Shown here in pieces: positions 50,740 to 60,350 of a DNA stretch of 60,552 bases. The DNA lies in contig JANTHB010000009.1 of the NCBI GenBank assembly GCA_024762655.1, positions 1 to 60,552 on the forward strand. The letters run 5' to 3'. The DNA is from Bacteroidales bacterium. GTDB lineage: Bacteria; Bacteroidota; Bacteroidia; Bacteroidales; VadinHA17. A program made the translations under genes and the position numbers. The first letter of the stretch is position 1. Every line of letters starts with the position of its first letter. The notes below the pieces were generated by a model. The model had not been told where the DNA came from, made no database searches, and saw only the letters and a program-made list of their open reading frames with translations.

Positions 50740-52683
50740 TTAAAATTCTGTCTGCTTATTATTTTCCAGTTCCTCGTGGAGCTCAGCCCACCTGTCCAGT
50801 TTTTCCGCAAGCGTCTTCTGCAATCCGGCATATTCCCGGGACAAGCTGTCGAAGTCGGGGGAATGGGCCGTGGGATCTTCCAGTTGTTTTTCCAGGGATT
50901 CTTTTCTGATTTCCATTTCATAAATCTCCGTCTCCAGTTTCTCTATCTTCTGCTGCAGACTGCGTAGTCTGTTTCTTCTTTTTTTTCTTTCCTGATAATC
51001 ATATTTCGCCTCCCGGTTTTTTTCCTGTGCGTCCTGCACCGGAGTTCCTTGTCTGTCAAGTTCATTCAGGTTTTCCAGCTTCTTCTTTTCAAGAAAACGG
51101 TAGATATCCCCCTCGTGTTGTGTCAGTTTATGTCCGTGTACTTCATAAATGGTATCCACCAGTCCATCGAGAAAATCCCGGTCATGAGAAACGATCAGCA
51201 GGGTGCCTGAAAAATCTTTCAGGGTTTGTTTCAGAATATTCTTGGTTCGCATGTCCAGGTGGTTGGTCGGTTCATCCAGCACCAGGAAGTTGGCCGGACG
51301 TATCAGCAGTTTGAGCAGTGCCAGGCGGGAACGTTCTCCTCCCGAAAGCACACTCACTTTTTTCTCCACCTCTTCCCCCTGAAACAGGAAAGCCCCGAGC
51401 AGGTTGCGTACCTGTGACCGCACTTCTCCCACGGCGGCTTCATCGACCATATCGAACACGGTCTTTGCGGGATCCAGTTTTTCGGCCTGGTCCTGTGCAT
51501 AGTATCCTATCTGCACGTTTGTTCCTATCCTGCGGGTACCTTCATAACCGGGCAGATCGCCCACCATGATCCTGGCCAGGGTGGTTTTCCCTTCGCCGTT
51601 TCTGCCCACAAAAGCAATTTTCTCTCCTCTCCGGACAAGCAGGTCAATATTTCTCAGCACCTGATTTTCGCCGAAAGCTTTGGAGATATTCTTCATTTCG
51701 GCCACAATATCCCCCGAACGTTCAATACCACGAAAAGAAAAATGTACTTTCCGGCTATCTGTCTCCACGGGATCTATACGTTCCAGTTTATCCAATTGCT
51801 TGATGCGCGACTGCACCTGGACGGCTTTGGTGGCTTTATAGCGAAATCTCTCAATAAAACGTTCGGTTTGTTCGATCCATTTCTGTTGGTTGCGGTACGC
51901 TGCTTCCTGCTGCATCATGCGTTCTTCTTTCATCACCAGATAACGGCTATACGGCGCCGGATAATCGGTGATCCGGCGATTCTCCAGTTCCAGGGTGCGT
52001 ACAGTCACATGGTCCAGCAAGGCTTTGTCGTGAGACACCAGTATCAACGATCCTTTGAAAGAAGTAAAATAGTCTTCCAGCCATTGTATCGACTCAATAT
52101 CAAGGTGGTTGGTAGGTTCGTCCAGCAGCAATACGTCGGGTTGCAGCAGCAGGACTTTAGCCAGTTCGATGCGCATGCGCCATCCTCCGCTGAAAGTGCC
52201 GGTAGGCTTATCAAAATCTTCCGGCCGGAATCCCAGCCCGGTGAGTGTTCTTCCTATCATCAGCTCTTTACGGCCTCCTTCCAGCAGATGAAAACGTTCG
52301 GTTGTTTCGGCCAGACGGTTGGCCAGATTCATATAGTCTTCCGTATGATAATCCTCGCGGCGTTCCAGTTCACCGGTCAGTCTGGCGATCTCTGCCTCCA
52401 GCCTGTTGAGTTCGGTCAGCGACGAAGCCACTTCCTCAAACACTGTCCGGGTATCGTTAACACGGATATGCTGCGGCAGGTAGCCGATACGCAGTCCTCT
52501 TGGTTTGCTGATGTGGCCATGATCAGGGGTTAGCTCTCCGGCAAGCACCTTCAACAGCGTAGATTTTCCGGTACCGTTGAGGCCTGTCAACCCGATACGA
52601 TCCTGCGCCCGGATGTTGAACGTCACTCCCGAGAACAGATCCCGGGCCCCGAAATATACCGCTATGTCCGATACAGAAATCAT
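50740..52683 (-). CDS. ABC-F family ATP-binding protein
   Basis: 647 residues with two ATPase domains and no membrane helix. Domain 1: Walker A GLNGTGKSTLL, signature FSGGWRMRIE, Walker B LLLDEPTNHLD. Domain 2: GRNGEGKTTLA, LSGGERSRLALL, LVLDEPTNHLD. The linker between them and a C-terminal coiled coil (about 545-640) fit the Uup/YdiF-type translation factors. Such proteins act on ribosomes; some give antibiotic resistance, but the sequence does not show which subgroup applies. Confidence 0.9.
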   Translation of the reverse strand: MISVSDIAVYFGARDLFSGVTFNIRAQDRIGLTGLNGTGKSTLLKVLAGELTPDHGHISKPRGLRIGYLPQHIRVNDTRTVFEEVASSLTELNRLEAEIARLTGELERREDYHTEDYMNLANRLAETTERFHLLEGGRKELMIGRTLTGLGFRPEDFDKPTGTFSGGWRMRIELAKVLLLQPDVLLLDEPTNHLDIESIQWLEDYFTSFKGSLILVSHDKALLDHVTVRTLELENRRITDYPAPYSRYLVMKEERMMQQEAAYRNQQKWIEQTERFIERFRYKATKAVQVQSRIKQLDKLERIDPVETDSRKVHFSFRGIERSGDIVAEMKNISKAFGENQVLRNIDLLVRRGEKIAFVGRNGEGKTTLARIMVGDLPGYEGTRRIGTNVQIGYYAQDQAEKLDPAKTVFDMVDEAAVGEVRSQVRNLLGAFLFQGEEVEKKVSVLSGGERSRLALLKLLIRPANFLVLDEPTNHLDMRTKNILKQTLKDFSGTLLIVSHDRDFLDGLVDTIYEVHGHKLTQHEGDIYRFLEKKKLENLNELDRQGTPVQDAQEKNREAKYDYQERKKRRNRLRSLQQKIEKLETEIYEMEIRKESLEKQLEDPTAHSPDFDSLSREYAGLQKTLAEKLDRWAELHEELENNKQTEF

Positions 52684-52690
52684 CAGCGGA

Positions 52691-52758
52691 CAAAGATAGG
52701 GATATTAAGTGATACAATGATTACAGGGAGATAGTGTAAACGAAAGTTCCTATCTTTG
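52691..52758. promoter_or_regulatory. Divergent -7 boxes, both 7 bases from the start codons
   Basis: TATCTTTG on the minus strand (52691-52698) precedes the ABC-F ATG at 52683 by 7 bases; TATCTTTG on the plus strand (52751-52758) precedes the rlmD ATG at 52766 by 7 bases. With the start of transcription usually about 5-8 bases past the box, both messages would be leaderless or nearly so. A TTG lies 16 bases upstream of the minus box (52715-52717). Confidence 0.5.
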
Positions 52759-52765
52759 CACCCTC

Positions 52766-54181
52766 ATGAGCCGAAAGAAAAAAAACCTCCCTCTTATCAC
52801 AGAGGCGGAGGTTGTGGATATAGCCCGGGGGGGCAGGGCCGTCGCCAAAAAGGATGATCTGGTCATCCTGGTCTCTCATGCGGTTCCCGGAGATATTATC
52901 GACATACAGGTCACCAAAAAGAAAAAGAAATTTTACGAAGGGCGCCCGGTATCTTTTCATCAATATTCTTCTTTTCGTACCGATCCTGTGTGTGCGCACT
53001 TTCCGGTGTGCGGGGGATGCAAATGGCAGGATATGACTTACGAGGCCCAGCTCCGTTACAAGGAAAAACAGGTGACCGACCAGATGAAGCGGCTGGCCGG
53101 GCTTCCGGAAGATATTCAGGATAAGATACAGCCCATTCTTGCCGCCGAAGATCCCTGGTATTACCGCAATAAAATGGAATTCACTTTTTCGGCCAGGCGC
53201 TGGCTGACGCCGGAAGAGATCGCTTCCGGAATCCAAATCACCGAACCGGCCCTGGGATTCCATATCGCAGGACTTTTCGACAAGATTCTCGACATCACGG
53301 AATGTCATCTGCAGGGGGGGCCCTCCAATGCCATACGTAACTTCGTCCGGGACTTCACCCTCGAACACGGATATTCTTTTTTCAACATCCGTGAGCAGGA
53401 AGGCCTGATGCGCAACCTGATCATACGCACTGCCCGCACCGGCGAGGTGATGGTGATCCTTTCCTTCTTCCATGACGACCGGGAAAAGATCCTGTCATTG
53501 TTGGAGGCCGTAAAAGAGCGGTTCCCAGAGATCACCTCGCTGCAATATGTCATCAATCCCAAAGGAAACGACACCCTGGAAGGATTGGAGGTACAGGTTT
53601 TTTACGGAAAAGATCATATCATCGAAAAACTTGACGGGCTCTCCTTCAAGATCAGTCCCAAATCTTTTTTTCAGACCCACACCCGGCAGGCGGAGAATTT
53701 GTATCGTACCGTGCTGGAATTTGCAGAGCTGAGGGATACGGATACCATCTACGACCTGTACAGCGGCACCGGCACCATCGGTCTGTTCATGGCGCCGCAT
53801 GCCGGAAAGGTCATCGGCATAGAATCGGTGGAAGACGCCGTCACCGACGCCCGCGGGAATGCGGTCCTGAACCACATCGGGAATGCGGTTTTTCTCACGG
53901 GGGACACCAAAGCAATGTTCAATGACACCTTGTTCCGGCAGTATGGTTCTCCGGATGTGGTGATCCTGGATCCTCCGCGTGCAGGCATCCACCCCGAAGT
54001 TGTGGAGATGCTGTTAAAACAACTTCCCGGGAGAATCGTTTATGTCAGTTGTAATCCTGCCACCCAGGCACGCGACATGCAGGGACTGCTCACCGCTTAT
54101 GCTCCGGAAAAAATCCGTCCGGTAGATATGTTTCCCCACACCGATCATGTGGAGAATGTGGTGCTGATGAAGAAGAAATAA
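52766..54181 (+). CDS. rlmD: 23S rRNA (uracil-C5)-methyltransferase, RlmD family
   Basis: 471 residues. An N-terminal TRAM-like domain (AEVVDIARGGRAVAKKDD) and iron-sulfur cysteines (CAHFPVCGGC, then CHLQ) come before the methyltransferase domain with DLYSGTGTIGLFMA, ILDPPRAG and the catalytic cysteine in YVSCNPATQARD. It methylates U1939 (RlmD) or a nearby uridine in 23S rRNA; the subgroup is by resemblance. Confidence 0.88.
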   Translation: MSRKKKNLPLITEAEVVDIARGGRAVAKKDDLVILVSHAVPGDIIDIQVTKKKKKFYEGRPVSFHQYSSFRTDPVCAHFPVCGGCKWQDMTYEAQLRYKEKQVTDQMKRLAGLPEDIQDKIQPILAAEDPWYYRNKMEFTFSARRWLTPEEIASGIQITEPALGFHIAGLFDKILDITECHLQGGPSNAIRNFVRDFTLEHGYSFFNIREQEGLMRNLIIRTARTGEVMVILSFFHDDREKILSLLEAVKERFPEITSLQYVINPKGNDTLEGLEVQVFYGKDHIIEKLDGLSFKISPKSFFQTHTRQAENLYRTVLEFAELRDTDTIYDLYSGTGTIGLFMAPHAGKVIGIESVEDAVTDARGNAVLNHIGNAVFLTGDTKAMFNDTLFRQYGSPDVVILDPPRAGIHPEVVEMLLKQLPGRIVYVSCNPATQARDMQGLLTAYAPEKIRPVDMFPHTDHVENVVLMKKK

Positions 54182-54231
54182 CAACCAGGGGTAGTGCAGC
54201 CGTTTTAATTTTCCGTATATTCATCCCTTTC

Positions 54232-55944
54232 CTATTCCGGCGTCCATTCTCCGGGATGTTCTTTCCTGAAGTCTATCCAGTATTGTTTGATGGTTGATTT
54301 TATCTCCTTATGCAGAACCAGCAGGCCTGTAAGGTTAGGCAACGCCATCAGGACAATGGTAATGTACGACAAGGCCCAGACGATGGAGGTGTCGGTGAAA
54401 GAGGCAAAAAAGAATCCGATAATATACAGAAAGCGATAGTATATCACCGATTTGGGTCCAAAGAGGAACGTCATGGCCCGCCCCCCGTAATAAGACCACG
54501 ATATGGCGGTGGAAAAAGCAAACAGCAGCAACCCGATAGAAACGATGTACTGTCCGTAATCCCCCAGGAAACTTTTCTTAAAAGCTTCCGTGGTCAGGGG
54601 AGCGCTGTGCAACAATGATTTTCCGGTTACCGTAACTCCTGCCTTGTCTATTTCCACGACCCCGTTCTCCACCGGGACGGTTCCCGTGAAGGGTTTCCCG
54701 TCTTTTGTAAACTCCACCTCTTCAGCAATAGACTGAGCGTTTACCAGGGTCAGACTGTCGGTCATTCTTCCGTTTCTCACATGTACCTCGCCGGTAAAGA
54801 GCGGAGGGGTCTTCTGATGGTTGAACATTTTGAACAGCTCCTGCTCATCCCGGGGGTTCTTATCATTATAAACCCTGGCCAACATGACCATATCGGCTTT
54901 CTGAAACTGGTTGGGATATTTCTCGTGCCAGGCACCGGAAGCAAGCAACACCAGGCCCGTCAGGGTGCATATAATGATGGTATCAATGAACGGCTCAAGG
55001 ATAGCTACCAGACCTTCCGACACCGGTTCATGGGCCCGTGCTGCAGAGTGGGCAATGGGTGCTGATCCCTGGCCCGCCTCATTTGAAAACAAGCCCCTGT
55101 TCACTCCCTTATTAAAGGCATAGGCAAATCCCGCCCCCATAAAACCACCGACAGCCGCCGTACCGGTGACCACATCACTGAAAATAGAGATGAGTGAAGG
55201 AATGATATTTTCATAATTGGTGGCGATTACAAACAATGCCCCCACAAAATAAAAGATGGCCATCACAGGCACCAGGGTGGAGGTGACCTTGGCAATACGT
55301 TTGATCCCGCCGATAATCACCAGGGCCAGTAAGACGGTGAGTACCGCCCCTGATACGATCTGTTTGATGTGGAAAGAAGCAAAGAGTGCATTGGAGATAC
55401 TGTTGATCTGCGGAAGGCTGCCGGTACCGAAAGATGAAAGGATGGTGGCCAGCGCGAAGAATATACCGAGCCATAACCCTGTTTTGATAACTTTTCCATT
55501 CTTCAGACGGATATTCATCCTTTTTTTCATATAGTACATCGGGCCGCCGGAGACAGAACCGTCGGGAAGGATATCCCGGTACTTATGCGAGATAGTCACC
55601 TCTACAAACTTGGTCGTCATACCGAACAATGCGGTGACCAGCATCCAGAACAAAGCTGCCGGACCGCCGATATGGATAGCCAGGGCCACCCCGGCAATGT
55701 TTCCTGTACCGACCGTCCCGGACAAAGCGGTGGACAAAGCCTGAAAGTGGCTGGCATCCCCCACATCCGTGTCTTTGTCGTATTTCCCTTTTACGATACG
55801 AACCGCAAACCTGAAGTATCTGAACTGGGGAAATTTGAGATAAAAGGTAAAGAAAAGCCCCGTACCCAGAAGCAAGAACACAAACCATTCGCTTCCTCCC
55901 AGATACTGGTTAAGGAATTCAAGAAACTCTTTTACCTGTTGCAT
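54232..55944 (-). CDS. Na+:alanine/glycine symporter (AGCS family)
   Basis: 570 residues. AGCS motifs: [19 protein letters not shown] near residue 70, the GGPMYYMKK block, [19 protein letters not shown] near 280. A soluble insert of about 120 residues (about 335-455) between membrane helices makes it longer than typical AGCS proteins of about 450-480. It takes up alanine or glycine with sodium. Strong family call; substrate inferred. Confidence 0.9.
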   Translation of the reverse strand: MQQVKEFLEFLNQYLGGSEWFVFLLLGTGLFFTFYLKFPQFRYFRFAVRIVKGKYDKDTDVGDASHFQALSTALSGTVGTGNIAGVALAIHIGGPAALFWMLVTALFGMTTKFVEVTISHKYRDILPDGSVSGGPMYYMKKRMNIRLKNGKVIKTGLWLGIFFALATILSSFGTGSLPQINSISNALFASFHIKQIVSGAVLTVLLALVIIGGIKRIAKVTSTLVPVMAIFYFVGALFVIATNYENIIPSLISIFSDVVTGTAAVGGFMGAGFAYAFNKGVNRGLFSNEAGQGSAPIAHSAARAHEPVSEGLVAILEPFIDTIIICTLTGLVLLASGAWHEKYPNQFQKADMVMLARVYNDKNPRDEQELFKMFNHQKTPPLFTGEVHVRNGRMTDSLTLVNAQSIAEEVEFTKDGKPFTGTVPVENGVVEIDKAGVTVTGKSLLHSAPLTTEAFKKSFLGDYGQYIVSIGLLLFAFSTAISWSYYGGRAMTFLFGPKSVIYYRFLYIIGFFFASFTDTSIVWALSYITIVLMALPNLTGLLVLHKEIKSTIKQYWIDFRKEHPGEWTPE

Positions 55945-56063
55945 GCCGGATGTTTTGGATGTAATAAATCATACAAAGATTAAGAAAACAAAAATAATAA
56001 TTCTGCCGGAAGAAAAAAGAGGAAGTATTCATCCATGGGCTAGGCCCGGGGAGTAAATAAAAA

Positions 56064-56081
56064 AGCCCACTTGCATGGGCT
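56064..56081 (-). terminator. Intrinsic terminator, minus strand
   Basis: Stem agccca/tgggct with a 6-base loop; on the minus strand it is followed by a T-rich run (gggcttttttattt). It lies downstream of a fragment of the tRNA-Ser gene (56095-56112) and could once have ended a second tRNA transcript. Confidence 0.55.
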
Positions 56082-56094
56082 TTCTGTTTGAATG

Positions 56095-56112
56095 TGCGGA
56101 GAGGGGGGGATT
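56095..56112 (-). pseudogene. tRNA-Ser 3'-end fragment
   Basis: 18 bases identical to the 3' end of the intact tRNA-Ser (56262-56279) including the acceptor strand and discriminator. The rest of a tRNA is absent. Confidence 0.6.
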
Positions 56113-56147
56113 ATTCGCTGCGCTCATGATCCCTATAAGAGCATCGT

Positions 56148-56165
56148 CAAACAAAAATCATACCC
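56148..56165. repeat. Left arm of an 18-bp perfect inverted repeat
   Basis: caaacaaaaatcataccc here is the exact inverse complement of 56246-56263, which overlaps the terminator and end of the tRNA-Ser gene. The arms are 80 bases apart. Confidence 0.7.
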
Positions 56166-56232
56166 TACAGGTTATTTTTTCCCTGCTCTTCCTTTTGAAA
56201 GCAAGCTTTCAACGGATTCGCAGATAAAAAAA

Positions 56233-56249
56233 ACCCCGCTACGCGGGGT
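56233..56249 (-). terminator. Intrinsic terminator of tRNA-Ser
   Basis: Stem accccgc/gcggggt with a 3-base loop, followed on the minus strand by eight T residues (56226-56233 read as A on plus). It lies just 14 bases past the tRNA 3' end. Confidence 0.8.
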
Positions 56250-56262
56250 ATGATTTTTGTTT

Positions 56263-56350
<88 letters not shown>

Positions 56351-56421
56351 GGAAAAAGAATGTATTCATAATAAAAAAAAGCCAGAATCAACAAAAAGAA
56401 CCTGTGTCTGCAAAAGCAGGG

Positions 56422-56451
56422 CAAAAGTAAAAAAAGGAATGATTTTTTCAA
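56422..56451 (-). promoter_or_regulatory. Bacteroidota-type promoter for tRNA-Ser
   Basis: On the minus strand TTG (56451-56449), 19 bases, TACTTTTG (56429-56422): a full match to TTG-N19-21-TAnnTTTG, about 70 bases upstream of the tRNA. Confidence 0.65.
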
Positions 56452-56483
56452 AAAAAAAGAAGAAATGCAGCGGATAACAAACC

Positions 56484-57479
56484 TTACCGGCGGATAAAAT
56501 CTTCCGCCTCCTGCAGCAACGGGTCTATACGGTAATAACGTATCAGCACCATTTCGTTGAGAGGCGTAACCCATGCCCGTGCCACATCGGGGTCACCGGC
56601 AGAGGAGCTCTCTTCCTGATGCCGGTTCGGAAGGGGATAAATACGCATGCTTATCTTTTTTCCCTGAAAATCCATTACGGATAAAATATACAAAGGTTTT
56701 TGATGCAGGATACTGTCGCGGGCTGCCGGAGTCAGGGAACGGTCCCACTCATCGCACTCCAGATGCTGGAAGTAGGTCAGATAGGTTCTTATGCGGTTGG
56801 TATCTTCCGGCTGACCCAAAAGGGTTGTGTCATCCGGCAAGAAATAATAAGCGTGAGACAACGTATCTATCCCCACCCGGTAGCCGGTTCCGGGAGCATC
56901 ACCGTACTGCAATTGCACTTCCCGGACCTTGCCGGGCCGGTAATTAAATAAAGTGGGGTCACGCCAGTAATAGGGATCGGTGATAAAAAATACGGCCGGG
57001 TTAACCTGTTCGACGGGCAGATAGACGATACTCCATTTTTTTTTACGGGCCCGTCGCATCATGGCCCCTCTGCCCGGGATACGTTTGCCGGCATATACTT
57101 CAAAGCGTTTCAAAGGAAAGACTCCCCGGAATATACGGACTTCTATGTGCCGGACGGAGGTATCTGTCTTCACCTGCCGCACCAGGTCTTCCGACACCGG
57201 AGATTTCACTTCCATGTGTAAAAGCACTTTTTTAAGCACCCTGATTGAACGGGGTCTTACCGGCCACCGGTTGTTGACCCTCCAGCCGTTTTTTTCTTTT
57301 TTCAGTACGAGTGTAACCGTATCTTCCCTGAAAACAATCCGGGACATATGCCCTATTTCTTTTTCCTTCAGTTGAAACATCTTACGCGTTTTGCCGCTGT
57401 TTTTGGGGAGAAGTAAAAAGACTCCGGCAAGCAACAGCATACCTGCAAGGGAAACCAGCACAACCAACAGGCGTTTCAT
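56484..57479 (-). CDS. DUF4340-type membrane-anchored protein
   Basis: 331 residues. One N-terminal membrane helix (VVLVSLAGMLLLAGVFLLL) and a mostly beta C-terminal part with IVFREDTVTLVLKKEKNGWRVNNRWPVRP near residues 48-76, which is the DUF4340 pattern. DUF4340 proteins often follow gldG/gldF-like ABC genes, as here: it starts 14 bases after gldG. It may be an accessory part of that transporter (inference). Confidence 0.82.
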   Translation of the reverse strand: MKRLLVVLVSLAGMLLLAGVFLLLPKNSGKTRKMFQLKEKEIGHMSRIVFREDTVTLVLKKEKNGWRVNNRWPVRPRSIRVLKKVLLHMEVKSPVSEDLVRQVKTDTSVRHIEVRIFRGVFPLKRFEVYAGKRIPGRGAMMRRARKKKWSIVYLPVEQVNPAVFFITDPYYWRDPTLFNYRPGKVREVQLQYGDAPGTGYRVGIDTLSHAYYFLPDDTTLLGQPEDTNRIRTYLTYFQHLECDEWDRSLTPAARDSILHQKPLYILSVMDFQGKKISMRIYPLPNRHQEESSSAGDPDVARAWVTPLNEMVLIRYYRIDPLLQEAEDFIRR

Positions 57480-57493
57480 CGCTATCTTTTTAA

Positions 57494-59224
57494 TTATCTG
57501 CGGGTAGCAAATTTATGTTTTCGTACCAGATTGACTATTATTCCGGCTATTACGATCAGCAGGACAGGCAACAGGGTGTTGAACAGTTCCCAGTACATAC
57601 GTTGGGCACTGATCTTTTCCCTGTCGAGCAGGCGCAACTTGAATTCGCGTCCCCGCAGTTCCATCAGGTTCTGATCATCCACCAGGTAGTTTACCGCGTT
57701 TACGATCAGGTCTTTATTCCCATAGGTCTGTTGTGTCAGGCGGTCTTGTCCCAGCGGCAGAGAGACCCATTTGCCTCCTACCCTGCGCACACCGTTGCGG
57801 ATGATATCCCCGTCAGAAAAGACGATCATACGGGTAGGCACACTCTCCTCCTTAAACCCGGCATATCCTCCCGGAATAACCGCAGAAAGCATCCGGTGAC
57901 GGAACACCGATTCGAACCTGCCTTCCAGCGCCACTCCCGTGATCAAACGCGGCCGGTTGAAGTCTTTCTCAGGCGGCGGTTTTTTGATCTCTTCAAGGCT
58001 AACCATCAACGGGGCTCCGCGTGTACGGGAATACCGGGAAGTGCGTAGCAGAATATGTTTTTCTATCTTTCCGTTTCCTTCCACCGTATCCAGGGGGGTT
58101 ACAAACTCGCCTCTCACCAGGTTCAGGTTGCGGGAAACGGGGTGTTTCTGGGGTGCCATCAGCGGATAATACAGCCAGGGCACCGGGACATAATGCGGAG
58201 CATTTCCCACAATGGCGGTATTCACCGGGATCATGCCGCAGCGCATATCCTGGATCAGTGATCCCTCCAAACGGACCCCGTATTTAAACAACATGTCACT
58301 GAGATGCAGGTCCAAGGGTACTCCGAAGGTGGAGCTGGCATAGACAAGGCTGTCGGCATCGATCATCACTTTGTCGAGCAGCCAGAGGATCTTCCCGCCC
58401 CGCATCACATACTGATCCAGGACCAACTTGTCTGCCTCGCTGAAAGGCCGGGTAGGTTTCGCAATGATGATGGCAGCATATTTGTCCAGGATCCCCGGGT
58501 TTCCCCCGATCGTGCCCCGGTCTATGTTAAAATACCGGGCCAGTTCTTTTTCAGCGTCTTCCACTTCTACCTCAGGCAGCTCGCCGTGGCCTTCGGTAAA
58601 GGCTATCCGGTAAACCGTATCGGCACTAAGGGTCCTGATGCCCCGGATCAGATCATATTCAATCCCCTCTATCGAATGATTCAGATTGACCGTCGCCGGC
58701 AACGAGGGGTTATTGTTCAGGAAGTTTACCGCTATCTCCATGCCGTTGTAGTTAACTATAGCTCCCGGAAAGATAATCTTCGAGGAGATCCCTCCTTCCT
58801 TGTCCCGCTGCTGCACATCGGTGGGACGCAACCCTTTCCTGTTTAATTCCTGATAATATTTATCCCGCTCCTTTGTTGTTTTCCCTTCGGAGGGATTGAT
58901 AAACTCATAGGACAGATGTTTCCCTGCATACGCTTCAAACTCATCCAGTATATCCTTGACGGCGGTTTGCATGCGCTTAAAGCCCACCGGCATTTCTCCG
59001 TCGAGGAAGACCTGCACATATACCTCTTTGTCGAGATTTTTTAAAATTTGCTTTGTTTTGGGCGACAGGGTAAATCTTTTCTCAGCCGTGAGGTCGATGC
59101 GGAAGAACCAATGGGACGACAACACGCCGATTACAGCCAGTGCTGCGATCACAACCAGAAACTCCGAAATATTCCGGAGGATCAGGGTGTATCTGCTGTT
59201 TTTATGTTTACTCCGTTTCACCAT
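57494..59224 (-). CDS. gldG: GldG, gliding-motility ABC transporter component
   Basis: 576 residues. N-terminal membrane helix (about 14-38), a large GldG/ABC_transp_aux domain (FINPSEGKTTKERDKYYQEL, IAFTEGHGELPEVE) and a C-terminal membrane helix (about 545-565). GldG works with GldF and the ATPase GldA, which are needed for gliding in Flavobacterium but also exist in non-gliding Bacteroidota. It begins 6 bases after gldF ends. gldA is not in the window. Confidence 0.9.
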   Translation of the reverse strand: MVKRSKHKNSRYTLILRNISEFLVVIAALAVIGVLSSHWFFRIDLTAEKRFTLSPKTKQILKNLDKEVYVQVFLDGEMPVGFKRMQTAVKDILDEFEAYAGKHLSYEFINPSEGKTTKERDKYYQELNRKGLRPTDVQQRDKEGGISSKIIFPGAIVNYNGMEIAVNFLNNNPSLPATVNLNHSIEGIEYDLIRGIRTLSADTVYRIAFTEGHGELPEVEVEDAEKELARYFNIDRGTIGGNPGILDKYAAIIIAKPTRPFSEADKLVLDQYVMRGGKILWLLDKVMIDADSLVYASSTFGVPLDLHLSDMLFKYGVRLEGSLIQDMRCGMIPVNTAIVGNAPHYVPVPWLYYPLMAPQKHPVSRNLNLVRGEFVTPLDTVEGNGKIEKHILLRTSRYSRTRGAPLMVSLEEIKKPPPEKDFNRPRLITGVALEGRFESVFRHRMLSAVIPGGYAGFKEESVPTRMIVFSDGDIIRNGVRRVGGKWVSLPLGQDRLTQQTYGNKDLIVNAVNYLVDDQNLMELRGREFKLRLLDREKISAQRMYWELFNTLLPVLLIVIAGIIVNLVRKHKFATRR

Positions 59225-59230
59225 TCTATT

Positions 59231-59962
59231 TTACCATCTTCTGCTTTGAAGGATAAACTTCGTCGTCAGGATAAACAAGACGATCACGCCGAGAAAATAG
59301 AGGATATCCCTTGAATCCAGCACGCCCCTGCTCATGGATTTATAGTGTTCATTGATTCCCATCTTCAGCACAAGGAAGTTCACGGCATGAAAAAGGCCCA
59401 TCGAACTAAGAAAATCAAAGCCGATATACATGATAAAGCTCAGCAGCACTGCGAGGATAAAAGCGACAATCGGGTTATCCGAGAGAGAAGAGGAGAAAAT
59501 GCCGATGGCGACATACACCAGCGCCAGGAATAACAACCCGACATAGGATCCCCAGATACCCCCCATGTCCAGATTGCCGGGAGGGTTACCGAGCAGATAT
59601 AGTGAGAGCACATAGATCAGTGTCGGCAACAGAGCTACCACCACCAGCGTCAGTCCGGCGAGGTATTTTCCCAGGACGATCTGCAAGTCAGTCAGGGGCT
59701 TGGTAAAGAGCAGCTCCAGGGTACCGCTGCGGCTTTCCTCCGCAAAGGAACGCATGGTAACGGCCGGAACCAGAAAAAGGAATATCCACGGGGCCATCAT
59801 GAAAAATGTATCCAGGGAAGCATACCCGCTGTCCAGCACATTGGTATCTCCCGGAAAGACCCACAAAAACAAACTATTGGCCACGAGAAAAACAGTCACC
59901 ACCACATAACCGGTAATGGTACTGAAAAATTCAGCGATCTCTTTCGTTAACAACGCCCACAT
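59231..59962 (-). CDS. gldF: GldF, gliding-motility ABC transporter permease
   Basis: 243 residues with six membrane helices. The stretch FAEESRSGTLELLFTKPLTDLQIVLGKYLA is typical of ABC-2 permeases of the GldF type. First gene of a three-gene run gldF-gldG-DUF4340 on the minus strand. Confidence 0.92.
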   Translation of the reverse strand: MWALLTKEIAEFFSTITGYVVVTVFLVANSLFLWVFPGDTNVLDSGYASLDTFFMMAPWIFLFLVPAVTMRSFAEESRSGTLELLFTKPLTDLQIVLGKYLAGLTLVVVALLPTLIYVLSLYLLGNPPGNLDMGGIWGSYVGLLFLALVYVAIGIFSSSLSDNPIVAFILAVLLSFIMYIGFDFLSSMGLFHAVNFLVLKMGINEHYKSMSRGVLDSRDILYFLGVIVLFILTTKFILQSRRW

Positions 59963-59988
59963 ATCCGGTCTTCATTTTGCATTGAACG

Positions 59989-59996
59989 CAAAGTTA
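59989..59996 (-). promoter_or_regulatory. -7 box (TAACTTTG) for gldF
   Basis: Minus-strand TAACTTTG fits TAnnTTTG and lies 26 bases before the ATG at 59962. No clear -33 TTG. Confidence 0.4.
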
Positions 59997-60118
59997 ATAT
60001 TTTTATTACACTGGTGTCCGGGATAAACATTACGACTATTAATATGGCAATAATTAACAATGTGTCAGATGGATGTAATACAAAGAGGGCTGTATATTCA
60101 AATTATGATATTCGGTTA

Positions 60119-60350
60119 ATAAAAAAATTTCTTAAAACGAACTATCCCCGAGGCAGAGCCATCGGAGTATTTCGCTCGTTTTCTTTTGACCTAAAGGTAC
60201 AAAAACCGAAATTTTTTATTACACCTCTCCCAAAACTTTCTCCGAAAGTTTTGACCTCTCCTCAAGGAGAGGTACAGCGGAACCCCGGGGCAACCCGTCC
60301 GAACGGCGTCAGCCGGGCGGAAGCCCCGAGGAATTCTTTGATCAAAGATT
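60119..60350 (+). repeat. Interspersed repeat, copy C, with palindromic insert
   Basis: The head (60119-60141) matches copies A and B with one mismatch. A middle part (60227-60285) contains caaaacttt/aaagttttg (loop ctccg) and acctctcc/ggagaggt (loop tcaa) and resembles 41880-41940. The tail (60285-60340) resembles that of copy B. The 590-base stretch 59963-60552 otherwise holds only a further Ct-rich/GA-rich pair near 60380-60420 and no convincing gene. Confidence 0.65.

Noticed and set aside
55945-56063. Glycine riboswitch ahead of the AGCS symporter
   Set aside because: No tandem glycine-aptamer motif is visible in the short upstream stretch.
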